Positions 13,373-23,078 of a DNA stretch of 64,000 nucleotides are shown piece by piece. The stretch spans positions 868,001 to 932,000 of the forward strand of contig NZ_CP061293.1 in the NCBI RefSeq assembly GCF_018687495.1, in the 5' to 3' direction. A program made the position numbers and the translations under genes. The stretch's first letter is position 1. Every line of letters begins with the position of its first letter. Source of the stretch: Polynucleobacter sp. MWH-Svant-W18 (GTDB lineage: Bacteria; Pseudomonadota; Gammaproteobacteria; Burkholderiales; Burkholderiaceae). The notes below the pieces were generated by a model. That model saw nothing but the letters and a program-made list of their open reading frames with translations. It ran no database searches and had not been told where the DNA came from.

Positions 13373-14272
13373 ATGACTGCAACATTAAAACTCGGGTTTG
13401 TTGGACTTGGCATCATGGGGGCACCGATGGCTGGCCATCTGGTGAAGGCAGGTCACGAAGTATTTATTCATACTCGTAGCAAAGTGCCTGCTGACCTTGC
13501 TAACTCATCTGCTATTCAATGCGGTAGCCCTCAAGAAGTAGCTGAAAAAGCGGACATCATTTTCACGATGGTTCCAGATACTCCTGATGTTGAAAAAGTA
13601 TTATTCGGAGAGCGGGGTATAGCATCTGGTCTTTCAAAGGGAAAAATTGTGGTCGATATGAGCTCAATTTCTCCAATAGCAACGAAAGAATTTGCTAAGA
13701 AAATCAATGCTCTTGCTTGCGATTATTTAGATGCCCCAGTATCCGGCGGTGAAGTTGGCGCTAAAAACGCCACACTCTCGATTATGGTGGGTGGCGATGA
13801 CTCTGTATTTGAGCGAGTCAAGCCTATTTTTGAGTTGATGGGCAAGAATATCAACCTGGTAGGCGGAAATGGAGATGGTCAAACAGCTAAAGTTGCCAAC
13901 CAAATCATCGTAGCACTCAATATCGAAGCGGTGGCTGAAGCGCTCTTATTTGCCGCAAAGGCAGGAGCCGATCCTGCTAAGGTACGTCAAGCTTTAATGG
14001 GCGGATTTGCCAGCTCTAAGATTTTGGAAGTGCATGGCGAGAGAATGGTCAAGCGCACCTTTGATCCTGGTTTTCGGATTGAGCTGCATCAAAAAGATTT
14101 AAATCTTGCACTTAACAGTGCTCGAGCATTAGGGGTGTCATTACCCAATACTGCTACCGCTCAAGAGCTATTTAATTCGTGCTCGGCACACGGAGGAAAA
14201 GCCTGGGATCACTCCGCCATGGTCAAGGCTTTGGAAAAACTGGCTAATTTTGAAATTGGTCAAAAGGCTTAA
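13373..14272 (+). CDS. glxR: 2-hydroxy-3-oxopropionate reductase
   Basis: This beta-hydroxyacid dehydrogenase (299 residues) reduces tartronate semialdehyde to D-glycerate with NAD(P)H. The Rossmann loop GFVGLGIMGAPMAGHL is at the N-terminus, the substrate signature DAPVSGGEVGA at about 124-134, and the catalytic lysine in NGDGQTAKVANQ at about 174. It lies 27 bases after hyi, with a GGAGA ribosome site. The family includes closely related reductases, so the exact substrate rests mainly on the hyi neighbour. Confidence 0.9.
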   Translation: MTATLKLGFVGLGIMGAPMAGHLVKAGHEVFIHTRSKVPADLANSSAIQCGSPQEVAEKADIIFTMVPDTPDVEKVLFGERGIASGLSKGKIVVDMSSISPIATKEFAKKINALACDYLDAPVSGGEVGAKNATLSIMVGGDDSVFERVKPIFELMGKNINLVGGNGDGQTAKVANQIIVALNIEAVAEALLFAAKAGADPAKVRQALMGGFASSKILEVHGERMVKRTFDPGFRIELHQKDLNLALNSARALGVSLPNTATAQELFNSCSAHGGKAWDHSAMVKALEKLANFEIGQKA

Positions 14273-14278
14273 GGGATT

Positions 14279-14866
14279 ATGACTGCAAGCTTACTAGTCT
14301 ATTTACATGGTTTTAGATCTTCACCGAGATCGAGTAAAGCGGTAATGACAGGCGAGGCTATTAAAGCTTTGTCGAGTCCTGAAAATCCAATTGAATGGTA
14401 TTGCCCACAATTACTTGCTTCACCCAAAGCAAGTATGGATATGGTTATGCAACATATTGATGCTTCTCATGCAGATAGAGTTGTGGTTATTGGCTCATCC
14501 TTGGGTGGTTTTTATGCAAACTTTCTGGCTGAAAAATACGGGTGTAAAGCAGTAGTACTCAACCCTGCGGTTCGTGCTGCCCGTGAACTTGCACCACATG
14601 TTGGCTTGATGACCGCTTACGATAGTGATGAGCCTTTCGATTTCAGGCCAGAATATATAGAAGAGTTAAAAGCCCTACAAATTGAACGGATTTCTGATCC
14701 CAGTCGCTACTTCTTGATTGCCGCAAAAGGCGATGAACTGTTGGACTGGAAAGAAATGGCCGAGTTTTATCCAGGTGCCTATCAATTGGTCTTGGAAGGC
14801 AGTGATCATGGAATCGCAGACTACCCAGACCATCTTCCCAAGGTATTGGACTTTATCGCTGCTTAG
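14279..14866 (+). CDS. YqiA-like esterase (alpha/beta hydrolase)
   Basis: This 195-residue compact alpha/beta hydrolase has an oxyanion-loop motif YLHGFRSSPRS, a nucleophile elbow GSSLGGFYA with serine near residue 75, an acid in AAKGDELLDW, and histidine in GSDHGIADY. These match the YqiA/UPF0227 family of small esterases, whose physiological substrates are not settled. It starts six bases after glxR and is probably in the same transcript, though no shared pathway is obvious. Confidence 0.82.
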   Translation: MTASLLVYLHGFRSSPRSSKAVMTGEAIKALSSPENPIEWYCPQLLASPKASMDMVMQHIDASHADRVVVIGSSLGGFYANFLAEKYGCKAVVLNPAVRAARELAPHVGLMTAYDSDEPFDFRPEYIEELKALQIERISDPSRYFLIAAKGDELLDWKEMAEFYPGAYQLVLEGSDHGIADYPDHLPKVLDFIAA

Positions 14867-14945
14867 ATGATTGATTGACACAAACTTCTTCTGTAATATT
14901 AGTCAAACGATCGATGGCTTTGCCTAGGTCTAGAAAGGAGAGTTT

Positions 14946-15515
14946 GTGCTGAGCATCTTGAAATTAGACGCTGGTGGGATTCCCCAGGGTTGGGTGAATG
15001 CTGAAGAAGCAACAAAACATTACGCCGACAAGAGTGTTATTTGGACGCTAGGCGATCCTATCAAAAAAATGCGTGGCGGTATTTCTAGAGAAAGTGGTTT
15101 GCAATCAGTCATTGAGTTGCACTCAATCATTGCGATTAAAGGCAGTGCCAAAATTAATCTCTTTGATGTTGTTCCAGTCATCACTAAGCACAAACTTTTT
15201 AAACGAGACCGTGGTCTCTGCGCCTATTGCGGTGATGCGATCTATGAATCTCAAGCTGAAGCTGAACACATCATTCCCAATAGCCGTGGTGGTAAGTATT
15301 CTTGGATGAATTTAGTCATTTCTTGCAGACCCTGTAATCAACGCAAAGGTAATCGCACCCCTGAACAAGCAGGCATGGGTTTACTCTACACGCCATACCT
15401 TCCAAGCCTATATGAAGACATGATTCTAAAAGGGCGCAATATTCTTGCGGACCAGATGGATTTTCTGGCGGCTAACCTCCCAAAAAATAGTCGCTTACTT
15501 GAGGGCTATCTCTGA
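14946..15515 (+). CDS. HNH endonuclease domain protein
   Basis: This 189-residue protein has an HNH/zinc module: CAYCGD at about 91-96, then EAEHIIPNSRGG, then NLVISCRPCNQRKGNRTP. Such stand-alone chromosomal HNH proteins are widespread and mostly uncharacterised; nicking or repair roles are guessed. The start is a GTG preceded by AAAGGAGA six bases away. No methyltransferase or phage gene is adjacent, so it does not look like restriction-modification. It appears translationally coupled to the next gene. Confidence 0.85.
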   Translation: MLSILKLDAGGIPQGWVNAEEATKHYADKSVIWTLGDPIKKMRGGISRESGLQSVIELHSIIAIKGSAKINLFDVVPVITKHKLFKRDRGLCAYCGDAIYESQAEAEHIIPNSRGGKYSWMNLVISCRPCNQRKGNRTPEQAGMGLLYTPYLPSLYEDMILKGRNILADQMDFLAANLPKNSRLLEGYL

Positions 15516-16522
15516 GTTTTTGGCAAACTCAACTAGAGCAATCGAACGCTGGTAAGTTTGTAGCAAGCAAATCTTGGCGCCTTCTGTTCATTGCGCTGGC
15601 GCTATCTGTGCTGGGACATCTACTACTGTTCTTTGGTCTGCCGCTTTTCCCATTTGGTTCTTCGGGTGATATACCAGATGACCTCATCATTCGAACTGAG
15701 CTCAAGCTTGAGCCTCCCAAAAAAATTCAGATGGCTAAGGCGCCAAAAAAGAAGCTTATTGCCGACGCATCTTCAAAGGGTAAATTAGAAGATCAAAAAC
15801 TCATTGGTGAGCAGGGTGGCGCAGTTAATCAATCTGGTACGGCTTTTAAGCTGCCAGAGTCTGGAATCCTATATTACGATGCCTACCTTGATGGACAACC
15901 CATCCAAACCGGGGAAATTGATTGGATTGTTGAGGGTAATAGCTATCGCCTCTATATCAATATCCCTTACGCGTTTGTGGGCCCCTTTGTTTTTGAATCC
16001 AGGGGCACTGTAGATGCTTATGGCATTGCACCATCGATATATTGGTCGCAACGGGGAACAAAGCCGCCACGCTACTCACGCTTCGATCGTGATGACAAAG
16101 GGGAAGGGCAGATGTTCTTTTCAGAAAAACCTGAATTTACACCCACGATTTTGCCCGGTACTCAAGATCGTTTTAGCCTGATGTTTCAGTTTGCATCTTT
16201 GTTAAATGGCGATAGCAAGATTGATGAATCCGGCAGCATTAAAGCCATTCCAGTTGTGGATTACAACACTTTAGAAATGTGGCAATTTAAAAGTTATGGT
16301 GAGACTATTTCTGATGCGATACCGAGTTTAGGTAATGCAGTGAATCGCCATTACGCCTTAATGCAGCGTGAAAGTGATCCTTATAAGCGGCAAATTGATA
16401 TTTGGTTAGCCAAAGATTTGGAATGGCTTCCAGGCAGAATCAAATCTCAAGATACAAACGGCAGGGTAGTGGAGTTAATCTTTAAGCAAAAAAGCCCTGT
16501 ACCGCAAACAATGAAGCCTTAA
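15512..16522 (+). CDS. DUF3108 domain protein with apparent CTG start
   Basis: The main domain (about residues 110-330) matches DUF3108: it opens ILYYDAYLDGQPIQTGEIDW and continues through beta strands typical of envelope proteins. A first standard start would be GTG 15608, but that cuts through the membrane helix. Reading back, the frame is open to 15503 and contains no ATG, GTG or TTG. A CTG at 15512 overlaps the TGA of the HNH gene, is preceded by GAGGG at the right distance, and gives a complete TonB-like start: cytoplasmic residues 1-30, then a membrane helix. The C-terminal stop overlaps the converging channel gene by four bases. Confidence 0.7.
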   Translation: MSFWQTQLEQSNAGKFVASKSWRLLFIALALSVLGHLLLFFGLPLFPFGSSGDIPDDLIIRTELKLEPPKKIQMAKAPKKKLIADASSKGKLEDQKLIGEQGGAVNQSGTAFKLPESGILYYDAYLDGQPIQTGEIDWIVEGNSYRLYINIPYAFVGPFVFESRGTVDAYGIAPSIYWSQRGTKPPRYSRFDRDDKGEGQMFFSEKPEFTPTILPGTQDRFSLMFQFASLLNGDSKIDESGSIKAIPVVDYNTLEMWQFKSYGETISDAIPSLGNAVNRHYALMQRESDPYKRQIDIWLAKDLEWLPGRIKSQDTNGRVVELIFKQKSPVPQTMKP

Positions 16523-17046
16523 AAGCCCGTTCCTGATTTTGGGTTTTGACTTGGACGATTTAACAATGCGCCCATCATGGAGTACAAGGCCGCTCCAGAC
16601 ATGGATACAGCAAATATCCCAGTAAAGGAAATGATGATCGGCAGTATTCTCCAGTGCTCTGATAGTTTGTAATCTCCATAACCAACGGTTGTATACATTT
16701 CGCCAGCAAAGTAAAACGTTTGGGGATTTGTTGGAAAAACTTTCAATCCAACACAGATATATGTCCACATCACTATCTCACTTAGGTGACTTGCAATTAC
16801 CAATAGGATGGCGATGAAATATGCAATAAAGCTTCCCCCAGCAACCTTTTTCTTTATCAAGAATTGGTTAATGAAGTGATATGCACCAGCTATAGCTAAT
16901 ACAGCAAAGCCATGAACCGCGAGCATGCCACAGGCAAAAATAACCAATTCCCATATCTTGCCGTTGCCCATATCAATATTGATTTGATGAAATAGGGTGG
17001 CAAAACTCGGGAGGTCCGCGTTGCGAAATAAATCCAAAAGGAGCAT
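16519..17046 (-). CDS. two-pore-helix ion channel protein with intact K+ filter
   Basis: This 175-residue membrane protein has about three hydrophobic helices (31-55, 72-100, 131-160). A pore loop precedes the last one, and in it TTVGYGD at 119-125 is the canonical potassium selectivity filter. The pattern is that of small Ion_trans_2-type channels, though the usual two-helix KcsA layout has one extra segment here. No cytoplasmic regulatory domain is attached. The next gene upstream on the same strand is a full-length paralogue with a different filter, so the two may assemble together. Confidence 0.75.
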   Translation of the reverse strand: MLLLDLFRNADLPSFATLFHQINIDMGNGKIWELVIFACGMLAVHGFAVLAIAGAYHFINQFLIKKKVAGGSFIAYFIAILLVIASHLSEIVMWTYICVGLKVFPTNPQTFYFAGEMYTTVGYGDYKLSEHWRILPIIISFTGIFAVSMSGAALYSMMGALLNRPSQNPKSGTGF

Positions 17047-17079
17047 GGCTAATTACCGAATTTCAATAGACTTGGAATA

Positions 17080-17592
17080 CTAAGAGGACTTAGGGCTCTT
17101 TGCCGTTTGTCCAAAAGTTGACATTAGTAGTGTATAGAGTGCCGCCCCTGAAATGGCTATCGCAAATAAGCCTGAAAAAGAGATCAGAATCGGCAAAATT
17201 CTCCAACGCTCTCCAATATTGTAGATAGGGTCGTTGTGATCTAAGTTGGTATACATTTCTCCAGTAAAGTAAAAGGTCTTGATAACGCCTGGGAAGACAT
17301 TGACGCTTACTATTGCATAGGTCCAGATGAATATATCTACTAAGTGGCTTAGCAATATGAGAAGTACCACAATAAAATAAATCAGGATATCGATATTTTT
17401 GGTTTTTTCACTTCCATATTTTTTGTTGAAGGCGCTCAAACAACCCATGACAAACAAGACCAACAGACCATGTATCAGCACAACCATTACCGAAACAAAG
17501 CTCATCAGCCGGATGCCAAAGTCTGTTAAACCATTCGTAATCTCATAAAACACTGTCAATACATTAGGAAGGGAGTGTAGGTATTCAATCAA
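17080..17592 (-). CDS. ion-channel paralogue lacking the K+ filter
   Basis: This 170-residue protein aligns along its whole length with the channel at 16519-17046: the same helix spacing, and the shared segments FYFTGEMYT and WRILPILISFSGLFAIAISGAALY flank the pore. In place of TVGYGD it has NLDHND (about 116-121), so it cannot form a normal potassium filter. The likely start is TTG, with only a weak purine-rich ribosome site. It lies 33 bases upstream of its paralogue on the same strand. A regulatory subunit or a channel of other selectivity are the main options. Confidence 0.65.
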   Translation of the reverse strand: MIEYLHSLPNVLTVFYEITNGLTDFGIRLMSFVSVMVVLIHGLLVLFVMGCLSAFNKKYGSEKTKNIDILIYFIVVLLILLSHLVDIFIWTYAIVSVNVFPGVIKTFYFTGEMYTNLDHNDPIYNIGERWRILPILISFSGLFAIAISGAALYTLLMSTFGQTAKSPKSS

Positions 17593-17670
17593 TTGCTTAT
17601 CTCTGTTCTGATCAATTTAGTGATTCTATATCTTGTTTGACATAATAATGATTATACGCAAGTAGTCATA

Positions 17671-18375
17671 TCAGGGCTTCGGGAGTTTAGCCTTAGGATC
17701 CCTGACATACGGCTTCTTATAAAGCTTTATCCAACGAGACCTCAGCCCATCTCCGATCCAAGGCTTCTCATAAATATCGGCAATATCAATCGCAGTAAAA
17801 CCAAGTGAATTGCGCAATTGAATATCAGCGCCTTTATCAAGCAATAATTTAACCATCTGCTCATTACCAGACTGAACAGCCATCATTAAAGGCGTGGTGT
17901 CATTGAGGCTTCTAGAGTCAACTATGGCACCTTCAGATAGCAAAAATTCGGCTACAGATACTTGGCCTCTTGCGCTGGCGTAATGAAGCGGCGTCCATGC
18001 GATATGGTCAATTGCAGCATGGTTTTTCTCTACCAACCTCTTCACTAGGGGTAAGTTTCCTTGGATTGAGGCAATCATTAACGGGGTTTCACCGTTCTTA
18101 TTCGATAAATCCACATCAATATTCTGATTGTTTAAGAGTACATCTATAACCTTATCGGAGTTGTCTTTAATGGCTAGAAGCAGCATGGGGTTGCCATTAG
18201 AGTCTACGGCATTTGGAGTGACACCTTTTGCTAGCAATGATCTAACCTCAGAAGCATTGTCGAATTTTGCAGCTTTTACAAAGTCATTTATCTGGTCTGC
18301 GGTTTGGCTTAAAGCAGCCTGGCTAAGGGCTAAAAAGACAGATACGGTAAGAAATTTATTCAATTGAATTCTCAT
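17671..18375 (-). CDS. exported ankyrin-repeat protein
   Basis: This 234-residue protein has a signal peptide (about 1-23, ending ALS) followed by about five ankyrin repeats. The repeat signatures include NGETPLMIASIQGN, AWTPLHYASARGQ, DTTPLMMAVQSGN and LGFTAIDIADIYE. Ankyrin repeats bind proteins; the partner here is unknown. Its start overlaps the end of the TatD-family gene by four bases (ATGA), so the two are translationally coupled. It is periplasmic or secreted by prediction. Confidence 0.85.
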   Translation of the reverse strand: MRIQLNKFLTVSVFLALSQAALSQTADQINDFVKAAKFDNASEVRSLLAKGVTPNAVDSNGNPMLLLAIKDNSDKVIDVLLNNQNIDVDLSNKNGETPLMIASIQGNLPLVKRLVEKNHAAIDHIAWTPLHYASARGQVSVAEFLLSEGAIVDSRSLNDTTPLMMAVQSGNEQMVKLLLDKGADIQLRNSLGFTAIDIADIYEKPWIGDGLRSRWIKLYKKPYVRDPKAKLPKP

Positions 18376-19163
18376 AAGTATGCTTTATCTACTTGAAAAC
18401 ATTGATAAAAATTCTCAGATGTCTGCTTGGCCAAGGAGTCAATAGAGACACCCTTGAGTTCCGCAATAAATTCACCGACCTTGGCAACCCAGGCAGGCTC
18501 ATTTATCTTGCCCCGATAAGGAATGGGCGCCAAATATGGTGAATCGGTTTCAATCAACATCCGGTCCAGAGGCACCTGCTTACAGGTCTCTTGCAAATCC
18601 TTGGCACTCTTAAAGGTCACAATTCCTGAAAAGGAGATATAAAACCCCAAATTCATTGCCTCCTTGGCAACAGCTAGGCTTTCAGTAAAGCAGTGCATAA
18701 CCCCACCTATTTGCTCAGCCCCCTCTTCCTTTAGGATGCGAATAGTGTCTTCTGATGCCGAACGTGTGTGGATGATTAATGGCTTTTGTGACTGAATGGC
18801 GGCCTTGATATGGGTTCTGAAACGCTGTCTTTGCCATTCCATTGATTCATAGCTGCGATCACCCATTCGGTAGTAATCGAGACCCGTCTCTCCAATGGCA
18901 ATGATTTTGGAGTGTTTTGAGGCCGTATCAACAAGGAACTCGAGGCTTGGTTCATGGGTATCTTCGTAATCCGGATGCACACCAACCGATGCATATAAAT
19001 GCTCATGATCTTCAGCAAGCTTTAAAACATTGGGGAAGTTAGGCAAATTCACTGACACACACAAAGCCTTATTAACCTGGGCGTCTTCCATATTCTGGAG
19101 CACCTCAGGGAGACGCGACTGGAATTCTGGGAAATCGAGATGGCAATGAGAGTCGATAAACAT
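18372..19163 (-). CDS. TatD family metal-dependent hydrolase
   Basis: This 263-residue TIM-barrel hydrolase has metal ligands in the opening DSHCHLDF, in IGETGLDYY, in IIHTRSA, in VMHCFTES and in ETDSPYLAP. TatD-family enzymes act as 3'-5' exonucleases or on D-aminoacyl-tRNA; YcfH in E. coli sits at the same place, next to holB. The order tmk-holB-tatD is conserved in proteobacteria and seen here. Confidence 0.92.
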   Translation of the reverse strand: MFIDSHCHLDFPEFQSRLPEVLQNMEDAQVNKALCVSVNLPNFPNVLKLAEDHEHLYASVGVHPDYEDTHEPSLEFLVDTASKHSKIIAIGETGLDYYRMGDRSYESMEWQRQRFRTHIKAAIQSQKPLIIHTRSASEDTIRILKEEGAEQIGGVMHCFTESLAVAKEAMNLGFYISFSGIVTFKSAKDLQETCKQVPLDRMLIETDSPYLAPIPYRGKINEPAWVAKVGEFIAELKGVSIDSLAKQTSENFYQCFQVDKAYL

Positions 19164-19194
19164 AAGCCCCCATTTTAGACTGCTCTAAGCCAAA

Positions 19195-20334
19195 TCAGGC
19201 CTCAAAGATTTGTTGGTATTGAGAAAGCAGCGCTTCAAGCTGTACTCGGTTAGCCAGTGGATGATTTTCATGCCGGCGGGCTTGCAGAAGAGATTTCCAA
19301 AAAAGATGCAATTTTGGAATCTTGGTAGATTGGGCTAAGCCTTGAATGGTAGAAAGATGCCTCGGGTAATAACGAGGTGAAGCCCCTTGTGCAACTGACT
19401 GCAAATCGGAGACCCAGCGTTGCATGGCAGCTAGCAAATAAGCATATTGAGCTTTATGGGTTTTTTCAGCTGTATCTAGCCAATTGATGCGACCACCTTG
19501 CGACATTGCCTGAAGTAAATAGCGTGTTGCCTGAATTGAAATACTCAACTCATCTTTATCGTCTTGATGATGTCTGGCAAGCAATGATTCCAAAACAGCA
19601 TACGGTGCCCCGCCCTGCTCATCGTAGATCGAATCAATATCACTATCGTTCACCTTCAAACCCTTGACCCCTGCTAACTGAGAGCGCAACCACGACAATC
19701 CAATTTCACGATCAGGCCGAGGGGCAGTCAATAAGCGACAGCGGGAACGTATTGTAGGCAGAACGCGATCGACACGATCGGCCAATAGGATAAAAATGGT
19801 ATTGGCAGGCGGCTCTTCTAAGGACTTCAATAATGTATTGGCAGAATCGGCACGCAGCATTTCAAGGGGGTAAATGAGGATGACTCTATTGCCGCCTCTA
19901 TGAGAGCCAATGGAGAGGCTTTCAATAGCACTTCGAGTTTCTTCAATGGAAATCACTTTCTTTTCTTTTTTCTCACTAGGTTCACCATCCGAATCCTCCC
20001 GCGCAGCCTTAGTCTTTTTGGGTGGCTCATCACTTTCGTAGTTGGCAAAAGGTAAGAATTTTCGGTGAGTTTCGGGCACAAGCGCGATAAAGTCTGGATG
20101 ATTGCCGGTATTAAACCAATGACAAGCTTCGCATTGCATGCAAGGACGCGCAGCAATATCTTTACTCTCACATAAAAGCGCTTTAGCTAACTCTAGAGCA
20201 AAGGTAAATTTACCGATACCGGATTGACCATGCAGCAAGATCGCATTGGGGATATTGTCAAAATCCATGCCATCCCATAATGGTCGCAGCCAAGGTGCCA
20301 CTTGTTTTTTCCCAGAAAGGGATGAATCCAGCAT
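19195..20334 (-). CDS. holB: DNA polymerase III delta-prime subunit
   Basis: HolB (379 residues) is the clamp-loader subunit that opens the sliding clamp together with DnaX. It has a P-loop-like HGQSGIGKFT at 35-44 and a four-cysteine zinc module (C54, C64, C67, C70). The sensor region is LLKSLEEPP, followed by IRSRC. Residues about 107-127 form a highly charged insertion rich in Lys, Glu and Asp that is not part of the core fold. The stop of tmk abuts its ATG directly, so the two are coupled. Confidence 0.92.
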   Translation of the reverse strand: MLDSSLSGKKQVAPWLRPLWDGMDFDNIPNAILLHGQSGIGKFTFALELAKALLCESKDIAARPCMQCEACHWFNTGNHPDFIALVPETHRKFLPFANYESDEPPKKTKAAREDSDGEPSEKKEKKVISIEETRSAIESLSIGSHRGGNRVILIYPLEMLRADSANTLLKSLEEPPANTIFILLADRVDRVLPTIRSRCRLLTAPRPDREIGLSWLRSQLAGVKGLKVNDSDIDSIYDEQGGAPYAVLESLLARHHQDDKDELSISIQATRYLLQAMSQGGRINWLDTAEKTHKAQYAYLLAAMQRWVSDLQSVAQGASPRYYPRHLSTIQGLAQSTKIPKLHLFWKSLLQARRHENHPLANRVQLEALLSQYQQIFEA

Positions 20335-20973
20335 TTAGATTTCCAATTCCAGATTCTGCAAGCCACTCCAAATGACCTCTGGAGTTTGAGTGGCATCAAC
20401 CAAATGAAAGCGATTAGGATCTGCTTTAGCACGACGTAAATACTCTTGGCGAACTTTCTCAAAAAAATTCAAATCCATCTTTTCAAATTTATCTGGTGCG
20501 CGTACTTTGGATCGACGAGCTTCTGCAACTTCACCTGGCAAGTCGAATAGAATCGTTAAATTGGGTTGAAGCAATTGGCCAAGAGCTCGCCCTTGCACCC
20601 AGCGCTCAAGATCATTTAACTTTTCAAGGCTCAGCCCACGGCCTCCACCCTGATAAGCAAAGCTAGCATCTGTGAATCGATCAGAAATAACAATCTTTCC
20701 AGCAATCAGGGCCGGCTCAATAATCTGAGCGATGTGCTCGCGCCGCGCTGCAAACATCAGTAATGCTTCAGTTTCTAAATTCATGGGGGCATCTAGTAAC
20801 AAAGCTCTTAATTGCTCACCCAATGGAGTTCCGCCAGGCTCTCGAGTCATTACCACCTCACGCTTTGGATAGCGCTCTTGGATTAATTTTTGAAAGGACT
20901 CTATATGAGTGCTCTTGCCTGCACCGTCAATGCCTTCAAAACTGATGAAAAATCCTGGATACATTGATGTCAT
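20335..20973 (-). CDS. tmk: thymidylate kinase
   Basis: Thymidylate kinase (212 residues) phosphorylates dTMP to dTDP. The P-loop is [12 protein letters not shown], the substrate motif [16 protein letters not shown], and the DRY-like and lid regions follow in normal order. It starts five bases after mltG ends and leads directly into holB, the standard mltG-tmk-holB arrangement. Confidence 0.96.
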   Translation of the reverse strand: MTSMYPGFFISFEGIDGAGKSTHIESFQKLIQERYPKREVVMTREPGGTPLGEQLRALLLDAPMNLETEALLMFAARREHIAQIIEPALIAGKIVISDRFTDASFAYQGGGRGLSLEKLNDLERWVQGRALGQLLQPNLTILFDLPGEVAEARRSKVRAPDKFEKMDLNFFEKVRQEYLRRAKADPNRFHLVDATQTPEVIWSGLQNLELEI

Positions 20974-20978
20974 AGTGC

Positions 20979-22040
20979 TTATTGAGAATGGAGTTTGCGT
21001 TGGTATTGGTCTACAGCTGCCTCATGCTCTTTGAGGTTATGAGAAAAGTGACTACTGCCATCTCCCTTAGCAACAAAATAGATTGCATTGCTTTTAGCCG
21101 GATGTGCGGCGGCTAGCAAGGATTCCTTACTAGGCATCGCTATTGGAGTTGGTGGTAGACCCTTGCGCATATACGTATTGTAGGCAGTGTCCTTACGTAG
21201 ATCTGCTTTACGTAAATTTCCGTTAAATTGGGGGCCAATTCCATAAATGACAGTGGGATCAGTTTGCAAGAGCATTCCACGGTTAAGTCGATTCGTAAAC
21301 ACTGCAGACACCAAAGCCCTATCGCTGGATCGGCCTGTTTCTTTTTCGATGATGGAGGCCAGAATAAGGAGTTCATAAGGTGTTTTTAGGGGGGAATTTG
21401 TCTCCCTCTGAGGCCAGATAGTAGTTAATTGTTTTTGCATGGCTTGAGAGGCTCTGCGATAAATGACGATATCAGACTCATCAGGATCAAATATATAGGT
21501 ATCTGGCAGAAATAAGCCTTCGTCACTTGGGTAATTTAAGTTGAGGGTTTGTAGGAGCGCTTTTGAGCTCATCCCTTTAGTCTGATGTATTAATTCTGGG
21601 TGAGCGTCTATCAGTGTACGCAACTGCCAGATCGTCATACCTGGAATAATTGCAATACTTTCTTTTACCCGATCGCCACGGGCAATCTGCAACAGAATAT
21701 TTCCTAAACTAGCTCTTGTGGCTAAGAGATAGGTTCCCGGTTTAAGCCTAGCGCCAATAAAAAGCGCTCTAGCACTCAACTGAAATATTACTGAAGGTGT
21801 CGATAAGCCCTGCTCACTAAGTTGTGCGGCTATACTTGCAAGACCCGATTGTGCTTGGATTTTGACTTTATAAACTGCAGGATCATTAGTATTGGGGGTG
21901 CTCGGCACTACTGGCCATAAAAAGATTGCGCCATAAAGAATCGCTAATCCAGCGATGCCAGCATAGATCCACGTTTTGATAGTAGAGCCAGATGGACTTT
22001 TGCTGGAGAAAAGGCCGTTCCTCTGATTTTTTCTTCTCAT
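20979..22040 (-). CDS. mltG: endolytic murein transglycosylase MltG
   Basis: This 353-residue inner-membrane protein (YceG family) cuts nascent glycan strands and is thought to set their length. One membrane helix spans about residues 24-43. The catalytic domain carries the glutamate in [10 protein letters not shown] and the conserved [18 protein letters not shown] and [11 protein letters not shown] segments. Its start lies 20 bases from the divergently transcribed ygfZ. Confidence 0.93.
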   Translation of the reverse strand: MRRKNQRNGLFSSKSPSGSTIKTWIYAGIAGLAILYGAIFLWPVVPSTPNTNDPAVYKVKIQAQSGLASIAAQLSEQGLSTPSVIFQLSARALFIGARLKPGTYLLATRASLGNILLQIARGDRVKESIAIIPGMTIWQLRTLIDAHPELIHQTKGMSSKALLQTLNLNYPSDEGLFLPDTYIFDPDESDIVIYRRASQAMQKQLTTIWPQRETNSPLKTPYELLILASIIEKETGRSSDRALVSAVFTNRLNRGMLLQTDPTVIYGIGPQFNGNLRKADLRKDTAYNTYMRKGLPPTPIAMPSKESLLAAAHPAKSNAIYFVAKGDGSSHFSHNLKEHEAAVDQYQRKLHSQ

Positions 22041-22060
22041 CAGGCTATGATAAAAGGGTC

Positions 22061-23056
22061 ATGATAACAGCCACCCAAAACTCCCAAATATCAGGGTCTT
22101 TGCCCTCCTCCCTAACTACCCTGCCTCAATGGGGGCTGATATTTGTGGAGGGGGCAGATGCAGCTAGCTTTCTTCAGTCCCAATTGAGTAATTCAGTTTT
22201 AGGGCTTAAGCCTACCAAGCCCACTGATATTGCCCAGTCTCACGAATCCGTCAGACTCGTTGGCTACTGCAATCCCAAAGGCAGATTATTAGCTAGCGCG
22301 TGGCTCGGACTATTCCCATCAGGCGATGATTTTGTTGATCGATTCGCTTTATTCATCTCCAAAGACTTGGCCGCTGCTACTGCAAAAAGATTGGCGATGT
22401 ATGTATTGCGCTCTAAGGTTGCGGTTGTAGATGCTTCCTCCAGCTGGAATGTGTCTGGATTTTATGGATCCCCGATAGAAATAGCAGCACTACAGAACAA
22501 GGCTGAACAAGTTACCCTACGGATTCCAGATGTGCTGCTTGACCAGCAAAGCTATGGACGAGTTTTGATCGCTCAGCCAAATCTGAATCTAGATCAAAAC
22601 GCTAGCGCCAATGATTCTGCATGGAACTATCTCGAGGTGATGAGCGCTATCCCACGTATTGTTTTGGCTACTCAAGAACAGTTTGTGCCGCAAATGATTA
22701 ATTTTGAATCCGTAGCCGGAGTGGATTTCAAAAAAGGTTGTTACCCAGGTCAAGAAATCGTCGCACGCAGTCAATATCGCGGCGTTATTAAAAGGCGCTT
22801 GCAATTGGCGCATATCAACCAAGATATAGGGGTTACATCTATTGAGCCTGGGACAGAGCTTTTTCTCGCTCAAGAGCCTGATCAGCCTGCTGGTATGGTG
22901 GTTTTATCGGCAAACAATCCTTTTGATCCAGGAAGAATCGACTTCCAAATCGAGTGCAAGCTAGATGCGCTCGAAACTGGGGAAATTCACCTAGGAAGTA
23001 CGAATGGACCTGTGTTAAAAATAGATGCATTGCCCTACCCTTTAATAGAAATATAG
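22061..23056 (+). CDS. ygfZ: folate-binding Fe-S assembly protein YgfZ
   Basis: This 331-residue homologue of the aminomethyltransferase fold helps repair or assemble certain iron-sulfur enzymes, using tetrahydrofolate. The signature K-G-C-Y-P-G-Q-E with the essential cysteine is in FKKGCYPGQEIVARSQY (about 222-238). The frame is open upstream into mltG, but similarity begins near WGLIFVEGADAASFLQSQ, so the ATG at 22061 was chosen. Confidence 0.9.
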   Translation: MITATQNSQISGSLPSSLTTLPQWGLIFVEGADAASFLQSQLSNSVLGLKPTKPTDIAQSHESVRLVGYCNPKGRLLASAWLGLFPSGDDFVDRFALFISKDLAAATAKRLAMYVLRSKVAVVDASSSWNVSGFYGSPIEIAALQNKAEQVTLRIPDVLLDQQSYGRVLIAQPNLNLDQNASANDSAWNYLEVMSAIPRIVLATQEQFVPQMINFESVAGVDFKKGCYPGQEIVARSQYRGVIKRRLQLAHINQDIGVTSIEPGTELFLAQEPDQPAGMVVLSANNPFDPGRIDFQIECKLDALETGEIHLGSTNGPVLKIDALPYPLIEI

Positions 23057-23078
23057 AGCTCCTTACTCCAAAACCAAT

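Noticed and set aside
14946..15515. Restriction endonuclease of a restriction-modification system
   Set aside because: No methyltransferase or specificity gene is adjacent.
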